Shown here: one piece after another, positions 42,791 through 54,607 of the stretch
How positions within the stretch are numbered: position 1 is the stretch's first letter
Layout of the letters: the number at the start of each line of letters is the position of its first letter
NCBI GenBank assembly: GCA_047967505.1
Contig: CM106541.1
Length of the DNA stretch: 64,000 nucleotides
Strand: one strand, 5' to 3'
Origin: Dipteris shenzhenensis
Lineage: Eukaryota; Polypodiophyta; Polypodiopsida; Gleicheniales
Made by a program: the position numbers and the translations under genes
Notes under the pieces: model-generated
Seen by the model: the letters and a program-made list of their open reading frames with translations, nothing else
Told to the model about the DNA's origin: nothing
Databases searched by the model: none

Positions 42791-44390
42791 CTTACGTTCT
42801 TGGTAGGGACTGAGAGAAAAACCGACAATAAACCCTTGAATGGAATATGGTCATGAGAAGGATCAGGTTGAATAAGCATGGTCGTAAAGTAATGGAGAGT
42901 GTTCGTTGGTCGGGGTGGGTCAGGGCTCATTGGAGCCATTATGGACACCGAGTGGACATAAGTGGTGCGCACTAAAGTGATGTTCACACACATAAAGAGA
43001 AGATTGGCTAAGTATGGCCAAGTAAGCTACATTAGGTGGGTTAGGCCCATTATGGCGAGAGGTCCACAAATGGCTATATAGTGGTGTGGCTGGGTGGAGA
43101 ATTGTATGCTCTCAGCTTTCCTCTCCTTTAATTGTTCTATCATAAACTCTTGCAATTAGAATAGCTAGCAAATGAGTTATTGATGTAGCAAGGAGAAGCC
43201 ACACATGAGTATTTGTCATAGTTTTAAAATATCTACCAACATAGATCTTGATGAAGTGATGAAGTGAGGGGAAACCAACAGGAGCAATTTATAAGAAAAA
43301 AACCACACATGGCAATCTCTGCATTCTAAAAGCTAAGTTTAATCTTTATGCCGATATCTCAAATAAGCCATAGGGGCTCAAAATTGAGTTTGTGCCTCAA
43401 GAGAAATGGATTCAGTCAGAACTAGCCGCATGGTGTTGTCTCATCCATGCTGCTTCTCCAATCGGCACTCATTAGAGCCTCATGGCCATTTTAAAGGCTC
43501 AAACTTAAGTTTGAGCCTCCATGGCCATTTTAAAGGCAAATTTATGTGATGAAAAGAGATGCTTCATGAGGTTCATACTTGAGTTTGTGTTATAGAATTG
43601 TACTTCTGATATTTCTTGATATGAAAATTATTTTATCTTAGTTAAGTGTGACTATGGCAAAGTATTCCATAGGAGCGCATCGGATGTGGCGAGGTCCTAG
43701 TTGATGCTTTGTGGAGTTTAGCTGGGGACACCTAACTATCTGTGATTTGCCACGCTAGATGGTTAGTATTATGGGCAATTCCATGTTAATACATGGTTAA
43801 TACTAATGTCGCTAGTTTTACTGGTGTTATTGCAATTGGTTGCAAGGTGTGTATTTTGATGTCTGTATATCAAGCGTACAATTGCGTTGGGATGAGTTGG
43901 TGTGATGATTCATCAATTGACTGTAACAACTAACACAATTGGCGGCTTGAGTACAAATGATGAGTTGGATGACAAGGAACAGAGATGGTGAAGGTGATTT
44001 AAATTGGTCGAAGTATCGAATGGTTGCCAAGGGCCATCGGCCATATTGTAAAATAATGAATATCACGCCATGGGCTAATTTATTTTATTAATTGTGGATG
44101 AGGGCACATTAAGCGGTCTGATATTTTGAGCTCGTGGAGATATGTTGAGAAATCCCTCTAATTGTGGACAAGGGGTGCTTTTGGATGCAATATTATTGGT
44201 TCTTTGCTTTTTGGAATCACAATTATAAATACTCCAGATGGGAAGCAAGAGCCACTATGTAGGGGGGGCAGATTGGACCCCATGTAATGTCGCCCTCTCT
44301 TTCTCTTCTCTTTCCCACTTATTTTCTTATTCTTGGTTTCTATGGTTTTGGTAAATCATGAATTTGTGAGCATGTTTAATTTTAATTTTT
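42791..44390. other. No gene; palindromic words and a probable LTR
   Basis: There is no coding motif. 43376-43600 holds a perfect 24-nt palindrome (43495-43518) and imperfect copies of it. 44090-44390 is probably the 3' end of a + strand LTR: it has TATAAATACTCC at about 44225 and a G-run, and it leads directly into a primer site. Confidence 0.4.
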
Positions 44391-44397
44391 GTAATAG

Positions 44398-44409
44398 TGG
44401 TATCAAAGC
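44398..44409 (+). promoter_or_regulatory. Primer-binding site (one change from standard)
   Basis: TGGTATCAAAGC on +, preceded by T-rich LTR-like sequence. The downstream 44410-45225 has only decayed frames, with no gag motif I can name. Confidence 0.6.
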
Positions 44410-45225
44410 TTGGCTACACTCTAGCCTAACTGTAGGAGGAAAGAAACATGATTTTCTCTAATCTGATGACATAGTCATTCTTAGAATGTTCTTCCTAATC
44501 GTTTCGACTACTTGATTGCTAGGTTTCGAGTTTGTATGCAAAAGTTATCAAAGATGCTTTGAAAATCGATGCTACAATTGTGATTGATAAAAACAGCCCA
44601 CAGTAGCTTGTTCAAAGGGCAGTGTTGGTTCTTTTGAGTGGTCGGATCAATTTATTTTACTTGAAGTAAGAAAAGTATGGTTTTTTCTTTTCACTGCCTA
44701 CTGTCAATGAATTGGTAGAAGCAATCTTTGGATATGACGATTTATAGCCACGACCGGAGATGACTTAATCTTCTACAATCTCTCGCATTGTTGCCAAAAA
44801 TCCAGACATCTGTTGCGTAGGGATTTTTGGCCAAGTTGTGGAAAGGTTTTTCCAATCTTGGTTGTGACCAAGTGAGGATTTCTGGTCTATTCCCATTGAC
44901 AGAGAAGTAGGAAAACCTGTGACCATTTGAGCAGAATCCAAGAATTGCTCACATTACTGGAAAGATAATATGGAACATAACGACAAAGCAAGTGAGTTTC
45001 ACATTTTTCTGGCAATTGAGATGTTTAACCTGAGATAATCATACTAGTCCCTTGTTTCACTTCCTCTATAGAATTGGTTGCTGTCGACAAATCCTCACCA
45101 TCCCAGCTTGGATAGATGTGAAATCTCACATCCCCTTTGCAAGCTTGCTCATTAGTTTCTGTATCAGAAAAAAAATGTGGCCATTTGGTCAGAATCCAAT
45201 GATTGCTCATGATTGCCTTACATGC

Positions 45226-45609
45226 TCAACTAATTAGTGATTGAACTTTTGATTTCACATCCATCTGAAACAGGGGCCAACTTTCCTGTGCTGCTAAGGC
45301 TAAAACACTGCGAATTAGTCGAGATGTGGGAGTAAAAGTATCCTGATAATCAAAACCATGTACCTGTGTGAATCCTTTTGCCATGAGATGAGCCTTGTAC
45401 TTATCCAACGTGCCGTCGGACTTGTACTTGGTCTTGTACACCCACTTGGTGCCAATTACCTTGTGTTCTGGTGGTCGATCCACAAGGTCCCAAGTATTGT
45501 TCTCCATTATGGAGCCATACTTCGACTGCATAGCCTCCATCCACCTATCATCACCCTGTGCCTCTTCAAGACACTTGGGTATGCCAGCACGGATCACCTC
45601 TGTCATCAA
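45226..45609 (-). pseudogene. Copia reverse transcriptase N-terminal fragment, open frame
   Basis: 127 open codons on - with GDDRWMEAMQSKYGSIMENN, TWDLVDRPPEHKVIGTKWVY, KYKAHLMAKGFTQVHGFDYQ, TFTPTSRLIRSVLALAAQE and LFQMDVKSKVQ. This is the start of the RVT_2 domain up to motif A, where copia RTs have QMDV-K-x-A-F. It ends there, before YVDD, and has no neighbouring element parts, so it is a truncated fragment. It is much less decayed than the other copia relics here. Confidence 0.92.
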
Positions 45610-47760
45610 AGCATAGTTGACTTGGAATGTTAGATAATATCTTCTATGTATCTTCTAGTAGTTGAAGAAAATACATATTGGACCATTACTAGCTACCAAG
45701 TTAAATCAGAAACCTTGACGTGTGATTAGACAATGACGTACATATACCCTTCTGCTGATCACAGAATAGTATATGTCACTTATTGCTACTCGCATCATAA
45801 GGAAAAAGAATTATGCTTTGTATTTGTTATTATTTCTCAGTATCATACTGGTATTGGACGGTATAGATATTGAGGAATATGACAAATATAATGCTTGGAC
45901 CTGTACCAAAATAACAAAAGTAATGAATGGATGTGGTATAGTACTTCATCGTAAACTTGTAGTTTGGGGCTTGCAAGGCCTCTTCAATTGTGCCAATAGC
46001 TCAAATAACTTTTAGAGGTGAAACTCAAGTTTGAGGTTCCCTTGCCATTTTAAAGACAATTCATGTGCATGCAGGTGTGTTTTGCTATCTTAATTTCACT
46101 AGAAAAAAGTTGTTGCAATCTTAGAAACATTTTCAATGGATGTGGCTTTGTGTAGTGCGAAATTTCAAAAGAGTAATCTTAGAAATGTTCCAATGGATGT
46201 GGCTTTGTGTAGTGTGAAATTTCAAAAGAGCAACATTTCGGATTCTATGTCAAATTATATTCATAATGGTTGTTCAACATAATGATTCTTTATTTGATGT
46301 CATGTTGGGGTAGTGTTATCATTAGATCGATTTGTTTTTAGTTAGAATGATTTTGACAACGTTAGTGGAAATAATAAATTGAAAAGAGAAGTCATGGTTT
46401 GCAATGTCCAAACTTAAGGGCAAGGAGGAATAGTGTGCTTTAGCCTCTTGTGAAACGTGTTGAGTAGCATCTATGCAAAGACCTAGGCCCAAGTAACAAG
46501 GACAATGGCTACAATGCACACTTATTGCATCTAGTGAAGCCTATGAGCAAAACTCCATAGCCTTGAAAGACGTTAAAGGTGGGGGAACATGATTGGCTAG
46601 AGGGGGCCACAAAAGTGTAAGGTGAAGTGCCACATGGAAGGCATTGAGCAACGTTCCAAAAATCAAACATCATAAAATGATTGGAAAGAAGTTGGATGAG
46701 ACAAAATAGGCCCTTCCATATGGCTAACAAGCCAAAGCTAGGGGAAAGGTGATACTAGAGAGAGGTGCAATGCTAGACTTTTCGAATATGCTTGGTTGAG
46801 GAGGGAGTGGCATGGAGGGTTTGCCGAAGTGGGTTGGGTCAAGGTGGAGTGAGTGTCCAACTGAGCTCCACCACCATGATAGCTTCCATCTTATGCCATT
46901 GGCGCGAGTCGGTTGTTTGGTTAGGGGGCTACATGCATGTCAGATTGGAGGGTGAATAGCCAAAGAAATATTTGGAGGTGTGGCCACATATAGGTGAGAT
47001 TGTTGTGGATATTGAAGGTCATTCCTATGTTCGTGTGTTACTTGTCCATTAACCATTCTTCTTTGTGGTGTAGTTGTGAGTGTGAGAGCATGGGTTCTTA
47101 TGGCTTCCACATGTTGAAGGGCAAAATTAAATCTCCAAGTGAACAAGCATTGAGATGAGGTAGGTAGTCCAATGTTTGAGAGAGGTGTGGTTGTCATTGA
47201 TGAGGTTAAAGAGAGGTGTTGCTTGTGGAAGTATCTTGTACTTTGGCAAAGCGCCCTCTATTGTATGGTTTAACCCTGGAGGAGATTTTGCTGTTAGGAG
47301 CCAATGTGGGAGATGACGAGCAAAGGGTGGATTATCCATTACCTTCTTCTCCATCTCCTCCATGTTCGTGGTGAATAATATTTGTTTGTAGACAATTGAA
47401 ATGTGTGGTGCAGATGTGGAGCAATGGGTGGAGACGGAGATAGCTTGGGCAGGATGGGTGCTTGCTTGGTTGAGCGGGTGATTGTGTTCGAATGCCATCG
47501 AGGAAGGAGAGAAGATGAGTGGCAAGGTAAGTCAAGCCGGGCTCTACCCCAAACTTCCCCCCCCAGACACACACACACACACAAAGACTCTCTGAGGCAG
47601 GCTGCCTCCCCGAGAGACACGCAGAGACAGACACAGACAGAGAGGCAAGCATTCTCCCAACCGGCCATTCGGCGTCCCTAGGCCTTAAACAACCATGGAG
47701 GGGTGACGTGGGCTGTTCTATGTGTGGATAGAATCCTTATTAGTCCCATATATCGAAGAG
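45610..47760. other. No gene; contains a 58-bp tandem duplication
   Basis: 46117-46231 holds two copies of a 57-58 bp unit (AATCTTAGAAA... to ...TTTCAAAAGAG). 46019-46042 repeats the palindromic word family of 43.4-43.6 kb. Frames at 46940-47680 on either strand show no motif. Confidence 0.4.
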
Positions 47761-47764
47761 CGAA

Positions 47765-47771
47765 TATATAT
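47765..47771 (+). promoter_or_regulatory. Candidate TATA box of the TBC gene
   Basis: TATATAT, about 370 bp before the start codon and followed by pyrimidine-rich sequence suited to an initiator and 5' UTR. Based on position only. Confidence 0.4.
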
Positions 47772-47830
47772 GGAGTGATGAGAGAGTGTGTTGGGGCCTG
47801 CTCCTCGGCCTTCTCTCCGCTCTGACGGCG

Positions 47831-48057
47831 ATGCCTGCTCTCATCTGAGCTCTCGTGCGTCGTGCCCATCACTCCTCCTGCAACGGATACCACCCTCCTT
47901 CCTTCTCATCGCCATCGCTCTCCTTCTTCTTTCTTTTCCTCTCCTTGTACCTCCCCCCCTCACTCCTTTCTCGCCCATTTTGACGTTATGATGCCCTCCC
48001 ATTCCATCTTCAGTACCTTTCCTCTTACCCTCACGGATCCCGCGTGATAAAATGTGA
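47831..48057 (+). promoter_or_regulatory. Upstream AUGs/uORFs in the probable TBC 5' leader
   Basis: If transcription starts near 47800, the leader holds a 5-codon uORF (47831-47848), a uORF beginning with two consecutive ATGs (47987-48049) and an ATG-TGA start-stop (48052-48057), the last in frame with the main start. Such elements commonly reduce translation. An intron in the leader could remove them. Confidence 0.45.
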
Positions 48058-48135
48058 TTCCAGCTCGAGTACTTCCACCCCACACACTGGCCTTGTCGCC
48101 GCCTCTTCACGCATCGCTACGCTACCCTCCCCGCA

Positions 48136-49971
48136 ATGACTCTCACAGCTCGCATAGCCGAGAAATGGGGATTGCACAAACCCAAGTGGAAAGGGTCAAA
48201 CCTTCCGAGTAAGAGTATCACCGTAAGGATCGTGGATATGTATAAGTTTACTGTCGTTGTAACTTTTGAGGAGGCCAAGCTTCTCAATGAGGTGAAGGAG
48301 CGGGTGAAGAATCAGGGTCGAGTATGGTGGATGTGGGAAGCGAGCAAAGGAGCCGGATGGTACTTGCAACCTGGGATCTCATGTTTTTCTGAAATCAATC
48401 TTGTCAATCTGGCCAACACCATTGAGCTCAAGAGGCTAATCAGGAAAGGCATACCTCCTGAGCTCAGGCCAAAAGTTTGGATGGCAGTTTCTGGAGCCTC
48501 CAAGAAGCGTTCAACGGCGCCCGAAAGCTACTATAAAGACCTTACCTCTGCTGTCGAAGAGAAAGATACCGCTGCTACTCGGCAAATAGATCAAGTGAGC
48601 GTCCACATCGTATATACAAATCCAATGCTAGTCGCAAAGTAGCCGGAGGCCTTTAATTGCTTAGATCTGAAGCAGAAGTGTGACACGTCCGTGAATTAAA
48701 GTCACGCTTCAGGCCGAAGCAAGAAAATTTCTCTTCTATCAGCTGTGCTCATTTACGAACATTCTTTTTCAGGATCTGGGTCGAACATTTCCTTCGCATC
48801 CTTGGCTGGATTCCCCGACAGGCCACGCAGCTCTCCGCCGCGTGCTTGTGGCGTACTCTTTTCGCGATTGCCGCGTTGGATATTGCCAAGTGAGGTCATT
48901 TGCATTTAAAGCATAAAGACTTAGTTTGTTTAACGGCAAGCTTGTCTGGTCCCCTTGCTAAGACCAAGGTGTTGCTGGCAGGGGATGAATTATGTGGCAG
49001 CACTCTTGCTGTTGGTTATGAAAAGCGAGGAGGCGGCCTTCTGGATGCTAGCGGTCCTGTTGGAGGACATCTTGGTAAAGGACTGCTACAGTGATGATCT
49101 CTCTGGGTGTCATGTTGAGCAAAGGGTGTTTAAGGATCTTCTTAAAAAAAACTGCCCGAGGTCAGTATCCTTAATGGCGTTCAGAATTAAAGAGGACATA
49201 GCTGGTGTATCTATACATTATCTTAACAAACAATGCCAGTGTCCTGCACAGGTTGTCGTTACACCTACAGCAGGTTGGATTTGATGTCTCGCTTGTCATC
49301 ACAGAATGGTTTTTGTGCCTTTTTGCAAAGAGCCTCCCATCTGAGGTAATATTATGGATGGGTCTACCATCTCCTCTAGAAATTTCCCACAGCTATGTTA
49401 CAGTTGGCACAGGGTATTAAACATCCAATGCCAATTCGTGTACTAACTTTTTTTGGACCATGCATGCAGACAACAATGCGTGTCTGGGATGTGCTTTTCA
49501 ATGAAGGTGCAAGAGTTCTATTCAGAGTGGCCTTGGCTATTTTTAAGGTAGGCCAGTCAGAATTGTCACTCCATTGTGTAACTGTGCTCTTGGCCACGTT
49601 TTCTCCCTTGTTTACATGCACATGCTTAATGCAACAGATCAAAGAAGAGGAACTGTTATCCAAGCATCAGTTGTGGGAGATGATCGGCATATTTCATCAG
49701 GCTACACACAGTTTATATGACCCTGATATATTGCTGAAGGTATTTCTGTTTTGTGATGACAATTTCAATGAAAATTTTGGAGGTATTACGTAGATTGATC
49801 TTGCTTTTCGTCCAATAACAGGTGGCATTTGAAAAACTTGGACTTATGACAACAGACACACTAGCAAATCATCGAATGAAACATCAGGAAGTCGTAATGG
49901 AAGAGCTGGAGCATAGATTGCAGAGGCTGAACTCATTAAATTCTGAAAACTTGACCTCCTCTCCATCATGA
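48136..49971 (+). CDS. TBC-domain Rab GTPase-activating protein
   Basis: Predicted 392 aa in seven exons: 48136-48594, 48773-48889, 48982-49160, 49252-49345, 49470-49547, 49638-49739 and 49822-49971, all GT-AG with frame kept. TBC proteins speed GTP hydrolysis by Rab GTPases in membrane traffic. The TBC domain starts near residue 108 (LIRKGIPPELRPKVW). It has the arginine finger IDQDLGRTFPSHPW, spanning the exon 1/2 junction, and the glutamine finger VGYCQGMNYV, spanning exon 2/3; both catalytic R and Q are present. Later blocks are SGCHVEQRVFKDLL, FDVSLVITEWFLCLF and TMRVWDVLF. The C-terminus after IKEEELL ends in a short helical tail (VVMEELEHRLQRLNSL). It resembles plant gyp1p-superfamily RabGAPs; the first 100 residues are less conserved and unassigned. 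The start is the first ATG after an in-frame TGA (48055). Confidence 0.92.
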
Positions 49972-52390
49972 TTTTCTTCATCACAATTATTTGGATCTGG
50001 TATAAGCTTTGTAGAAATTGCATTTCGAGTGTATACCTTATCAACCTATAGTCTGATGGTGGCACATGCTCTTTCCCATCTTGACATCCTCAAAGAGGAG
50101 ATGTACAGTACATAGGAAGGAAGCTATTGGTGTCAGTGTTCGATCGAGTCAATATCTGGCATTGCATGCTGGTTCGCTAGGCTTATTCAGCAGGTTTGTC
50201 AACAGAAAATATCAACAGGCCTTCACCCTGTTTTTTAGTTTTAAACTGGATTTTATTTACGATCCCCTTCTTCATAGGGCAGATCAATACAATAACATAA
50301 CTTCAATGTAGCGTTATTAGAGATATTAACCTTACTGTCATAACGTAATGCATTGTACGTGGGAAAAGCGTCCAAAGGCCTAGGGAGTCTTCAGTAGACA
50401 AAGTGAAAAATGGAACTTTAACTAGAGAGTTACTATCCTTGTCTTGTATAGTGTTCATACTCAAGTATATTCTCTCTAGACTTAATCTTCTCTCTCTAGG
50501 ATAGATTTTAGGTATAATGGTAAATCTCTTCATTCTTATATAAGATTGTTTGCACTATGTAATAATTTCTATCTTAATTTGCTCATGTTGATGCTCTCAA
50601 ACTCTGATTACAAGTAGAGTTATGACATTACCAAACACACACTTTTACTGCACTTTGATTGGTATTGTAGGGTCAATAGTAACCTTAGATCAAGTACACC
50701 AAATAAATATGTTGGTACCAAATGTATTGGATAATTGAGCGAGGAGCATGAAGTTAAAGAGCGATTGTGTTCTTGGTGCAACACCTTTCTATCAAATATT
50801 CTTACCTAGATTCAATCACACAAGTCCTCTAATGGAATATTTGGCTATACATCAATGGAAAACCAAATGTAAGAAGGAAATCATCAAGATATCTAGTAGT
50901 GTTGATGATATTTTTCTCTCACCCCTCAATTGACCAATGTACCTGATGCTCGGTGTGTGTAGAGTGCTTGGTGTGCAAGATGCCCTCTCTTGCACTCCAG
51001 TGGCATATACGTTCTACTTGATGTGCTTGGATGCCAAGGAACGAGTGCAAGGTGTGAAAGATTCCCTCTCTTGCACTCTAGTGGCATCTAATGTTCTACT
51101 CAATGTGCTTGGAAGCAGAGAAATGAGTGCCATATTTACCACACTGTTGTGCATGTGTGGACAAAACCATATAGGGACAAGCAATTGAGTGTGAGCAATT
51201 TAATGCAAGTATTGCAAGGGAAACCAACTATTTAGGCCAAGTATGAAATTCAAATACTTGTATTATCATAAAGAAGGGCTTGGAGCCCGTTACAACTAGT
51301 TGTAACTACAAAGGTGCTCGTGTAATTCACAACTACTCACCTCAATTTGATGCACTAGTCTATCTCTAGAGCAACACCAAGTCTAGGACTTTAAATTGCT
51401 CAGGACTAGAAACTTGCTAGAACTTGTCCTACTTTGGGTTTTACATTTAAATAGTTCTATGACCCTACTTGATTAGTTGGTTCTAGGAACTGACCTCCAA
51501 AACTCATGCGAGGGCTTCTTGAACCAGCATTTTTGGTTGGGCCACTTGTGTGGCTCCTTGTTAACTATCATCACCTCTTGGAGTCATGGCGCTTGGATCA
51601 TTGGCACTAACCTAGCACTTGATTACTTAGAACCTGGGTTGGCCACTTGGACTAGGGTTCAACATTTTGACTCAGCTTGTGTTTTCTTGTGTAACCATGG
51701 TGATCAGAGACTAGTGTGAACAAGCCATTAGCACTAAAGAGATAGGGGTGGTGGATGAAGCGAGGTAGCTGTGGAGCCATCAGGTTCATCATTTGGATAT
51801 GGCAAGACATACTTCACACTTTTCTAAAGTGTTCAAGATGCATATTTAGCAAATTCGTTATGTAAATCAAGTGAGCCTTCACTTGCTTCTATTGGCAAAT
51901 CCTCATTGTTTTTGGTAGATAAGTGGCATGCTGAGTATTACAAGGATTAATTCAACATGCACCGTTTGCAAGAAGAATAAGCTATCAAGGCAAGTTGACA
52001 TAGTTCATTGTATGGTATGCGACAAAAGCACCACATTGGAGAAAATCCCAAAGTTATAAGCACTTATGATGATGCTAGATGGTGCAAGTGTTGAGGCTAT
52101 ACTTAAAGATCCTTGAATGGAAAAATTATTGCATTTACTTATGTTTTTGTAGACATGCATGAGGTAAAACACATCCTGTGAAATCAAATTTATTTAGTCA
52201 GAAAAGTTCTTGACAAATGTATATGGAGTCCTTAAGGATACATTCCTATAAGAAATGAAGGTGTTTGAATACCTTTCATTTTCCTTTTGATTGGAAAGCA
52301 GAAATTCCAAGATGTTCATACTTGGGATTCATTACAAAAGCTTCTTAATATGAATGTGAGATTTTGTTATAAATTTTCTAAATTCTCTCT
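49972..52390. other. TBC 3' flank and gene-free region
   Basis: Contains an 81-bp tandem duplication (50970-51130; GGTGTG then CCCTCTCTTGCACTC twice) and a perfect 18-nt palindrome at 51289-51306. No coding motif. Confidence 0.4.
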
Positions 52391-52454
52391 CTCTCTCTCA
52401 CACACACATACACACACACACACATTAAATTAACCTAATGTTTTTCTCATTTTT

Positions 52455-52494
<40 letters not shown>

Positions 52495-52515
52495 GATCCC
52501 CCCCCACACACATAC
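52391..52515 (+). repeat. CT/CA microsatellite cluster
   Basis: (CT)n and (CA)n blocks around 52385-52425, then (AC)n at 52458-52490, then a C-run. Confidence 0.93.
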
Positions 52516-53694
52516 ACATGCACATAATAACCACCTTGTTCATGATTCAATTTGTTACACAGGCATACTCATCCCCTTTGTCTTTATAATTATGTATGCG
52601 CTCGAATTAAAACACTCATAAACTTGCCCAGTTGGAAATATTGTTAAAAAATAATGTGGTATTATGCCCCGCCTCCCCTTCCCCATCACTCTTATGATAT
52701 ATATATATAAATAAAATAAAAGTATGCACACATGTTCTTATTAAAATTTCCCTTTTATTTTTATTTAAAAAATCTCCATTATTGTGTAATAAACCCAAAT
52801 AAAAATTTCCCTTCTTCTCCCGTGTTAAGTGTTCCTGCCTTAGGTACTTGTTTTTACATTTGGTGGATTACTAAGAGATGATTTTCTATTATATCTAGGA
52901 TTATATGATTTTCTATTATCTCTAGGCGATCTCCATACTTGGTTCCTTTAAAAACCTTCATAACATCCCCTTTGTTGGCTTACTCTTCTTTATTTAAACA
53001 TAGGAATTTCTCTATACCAGTATAGGATATTCTCTAAGCCTATCCCTTCAAGGCACCGACCCACATCATCCACCGCCCTTCTATCTCTTTCTTTACTTGG
53101 CCACAACTATTTCATTAGTGTTTTTCTTTATTTGGCCACCACGTTTGACTCTATTGTGCTCATACAAGAAAGACTCTACTACTTGGACTTATACTTCATA
53201 AGAGGGCCTTTGTGCACCTCTCCTCATTATTTTGCTTGCTTGCGATAGCTTCTCTTTGCTTCCATGTGCTCTTACTACCATCTTTAAGCCCTGCCTAGTC
53301 TTCTTACTTGAGCTCTGTTGTGTGTTTCCCTACACTATTGCCTATCCTTACGTCTTCTACTTACCCGGCTTACTTCCTAATAAATCCCTTTCGCCCTTTC
53401 TTCTATTTTTTCCCCCCCTCCCCCCTTAGTTTCCTCTAAGTTTTTCCTAACCTCCGCTCCCCCCGCCCAATCTTTTTCGTCTCTCCCTACCGATATATTT
53501 GTCCTATTTTCCAAAAAAAAAGAGTATATTTTTCCCTAATTTTTACTTCTTCCTTTTTATAATATTATTTTTTCTTAATTAAACCCTTGTTACTCTTATA
53601 TTCCTAATGATTATTGGCTCAACTTAATTAGTTTTTTCATATTAAGTTTCCTCTTATTCTACTTCTAATTTTTTAACCTCTTGCTTAACTAGTT

Positions 53695-53965
53695 CTTACT
53701 GTTTTGCTTATTGGATGGTGGCAGGTATGCAGACTCCCCTCTTCAATAAAAGTGATGCTTGCTTGGACTTGTCCAAGCTCTACTTTTATGTAGTTTGTGT
53801 AAGATGATTTTTACAAAATTGTCCACTGCTTGGTAACTTTTAGGGGTTCACCTACTTGTTCAAACTTTTTCTTTAATGCAATAAGTTTCACTTTCTTTTC
53901 CATTCTCCAACTTCAATCTCTAGTCATTTCACTATGCAAAGGAGTGTTGTCAAGTCTTCCACACA
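53695..53965 (+). repeat. Direct repeat unit B, copy 1
   Basis: About 270 bp, highly similar to 56800-57065 (shared GCTTATTGGATGGTGGCA, AGGGGTTCACCTACTTGT, TTTAATGCAATAAGTTTCAC). Confidence 0.9.
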
Positions 53966-54485
53966 CATGTGCTTTCCCCTGCAACTCTGGATGGTTGCAC
54001 ATAGTACACTTAAGTCATTAAGGCCTACTTGGCTTCTTGACTCCTTTCTCTAACTTGTTATTTATTTATTATTTTTTTCCTATTAAACATTTTTCTAATC
54101 CTTCTCTTTTCCTTGCAGAACTATTTATGGGTTGCCACTTCTCTAAACAACTTGCGTCTGACTCCTACCTCATAAACAATACATTTAAGTCATCATGGCC
54201 CTGGCCTTTTGACTCCTTTCATGTCTCTTATGAGCAATACTTTTTTATTACACTTACCTTTTACTTTTTCCTTTTTTATAAAAACTCTTCCAGCCTAGAG
54301 TATTGTTAGAATTGTCCACTTCTATCCATGCCTAATTTTACTATAACCGCTACTTACACATATCTATTAAACAATTTTCTTCGATACTGCTAAATTCTAA
54401 CCTACCTTACTCAAGCACTTCTCTTTCATTTCTTTTCCATTGCTTAAAATTTGCACTTCTCAATACTTCTTATTCTCTTTGGGTA

Positions 54486-54534
54486 GACAGTAGGTCATCA
54501 CACTAGGTGATGACCTATTGTCTCACCTAGTGTG
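54486..54534 (+). promoter_or_regulatory. Two overlapping, mutually exclusive hairpins
   Basis: Hairpin 1: 54486-54501 pairs with 54507-54522 over 16 positions with one G-T. Hairpin 2: CACACTAGGTGA (54499-54510) pairs perfectly with TCACCTAGTGTG (54523-54534). They share 54499-54510, so only one can form. No gene is attached; function unknown. Confidence 0.7.
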
Positions 54535-54569
54535 TTGTATCCTACTAGGGCAAAGGTGGGTACACACGT

Positions 54570-54605
<36 letters not shown>
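54570..54605 (+). repeat. CA microsatellite
   Basis: About 18 CA units, just after the hairpin pair. Confidence 0.97.

Positions 54606-54607
<2 letters not shown>

Noticed and set aside
44090-45010. Endogenous pararetrovirus, because of the tRNA-Met primer site and long non-coding leader
   Set aside because: No movement protein, coat or RT motif of that group is visible; an LTR retrotransposon explains the primer site.
47127-47525. 132-codon frame on -
   Set aside because: No motif, low-information composition, overlaps other equally long frames on both strands.
47841-48110. 89-codon Arg/Gly/Lys-rich frame on -
   Set aside because: It is antisense to the pyrimidine-rich leader of the TBC gene; its composition follows from that.
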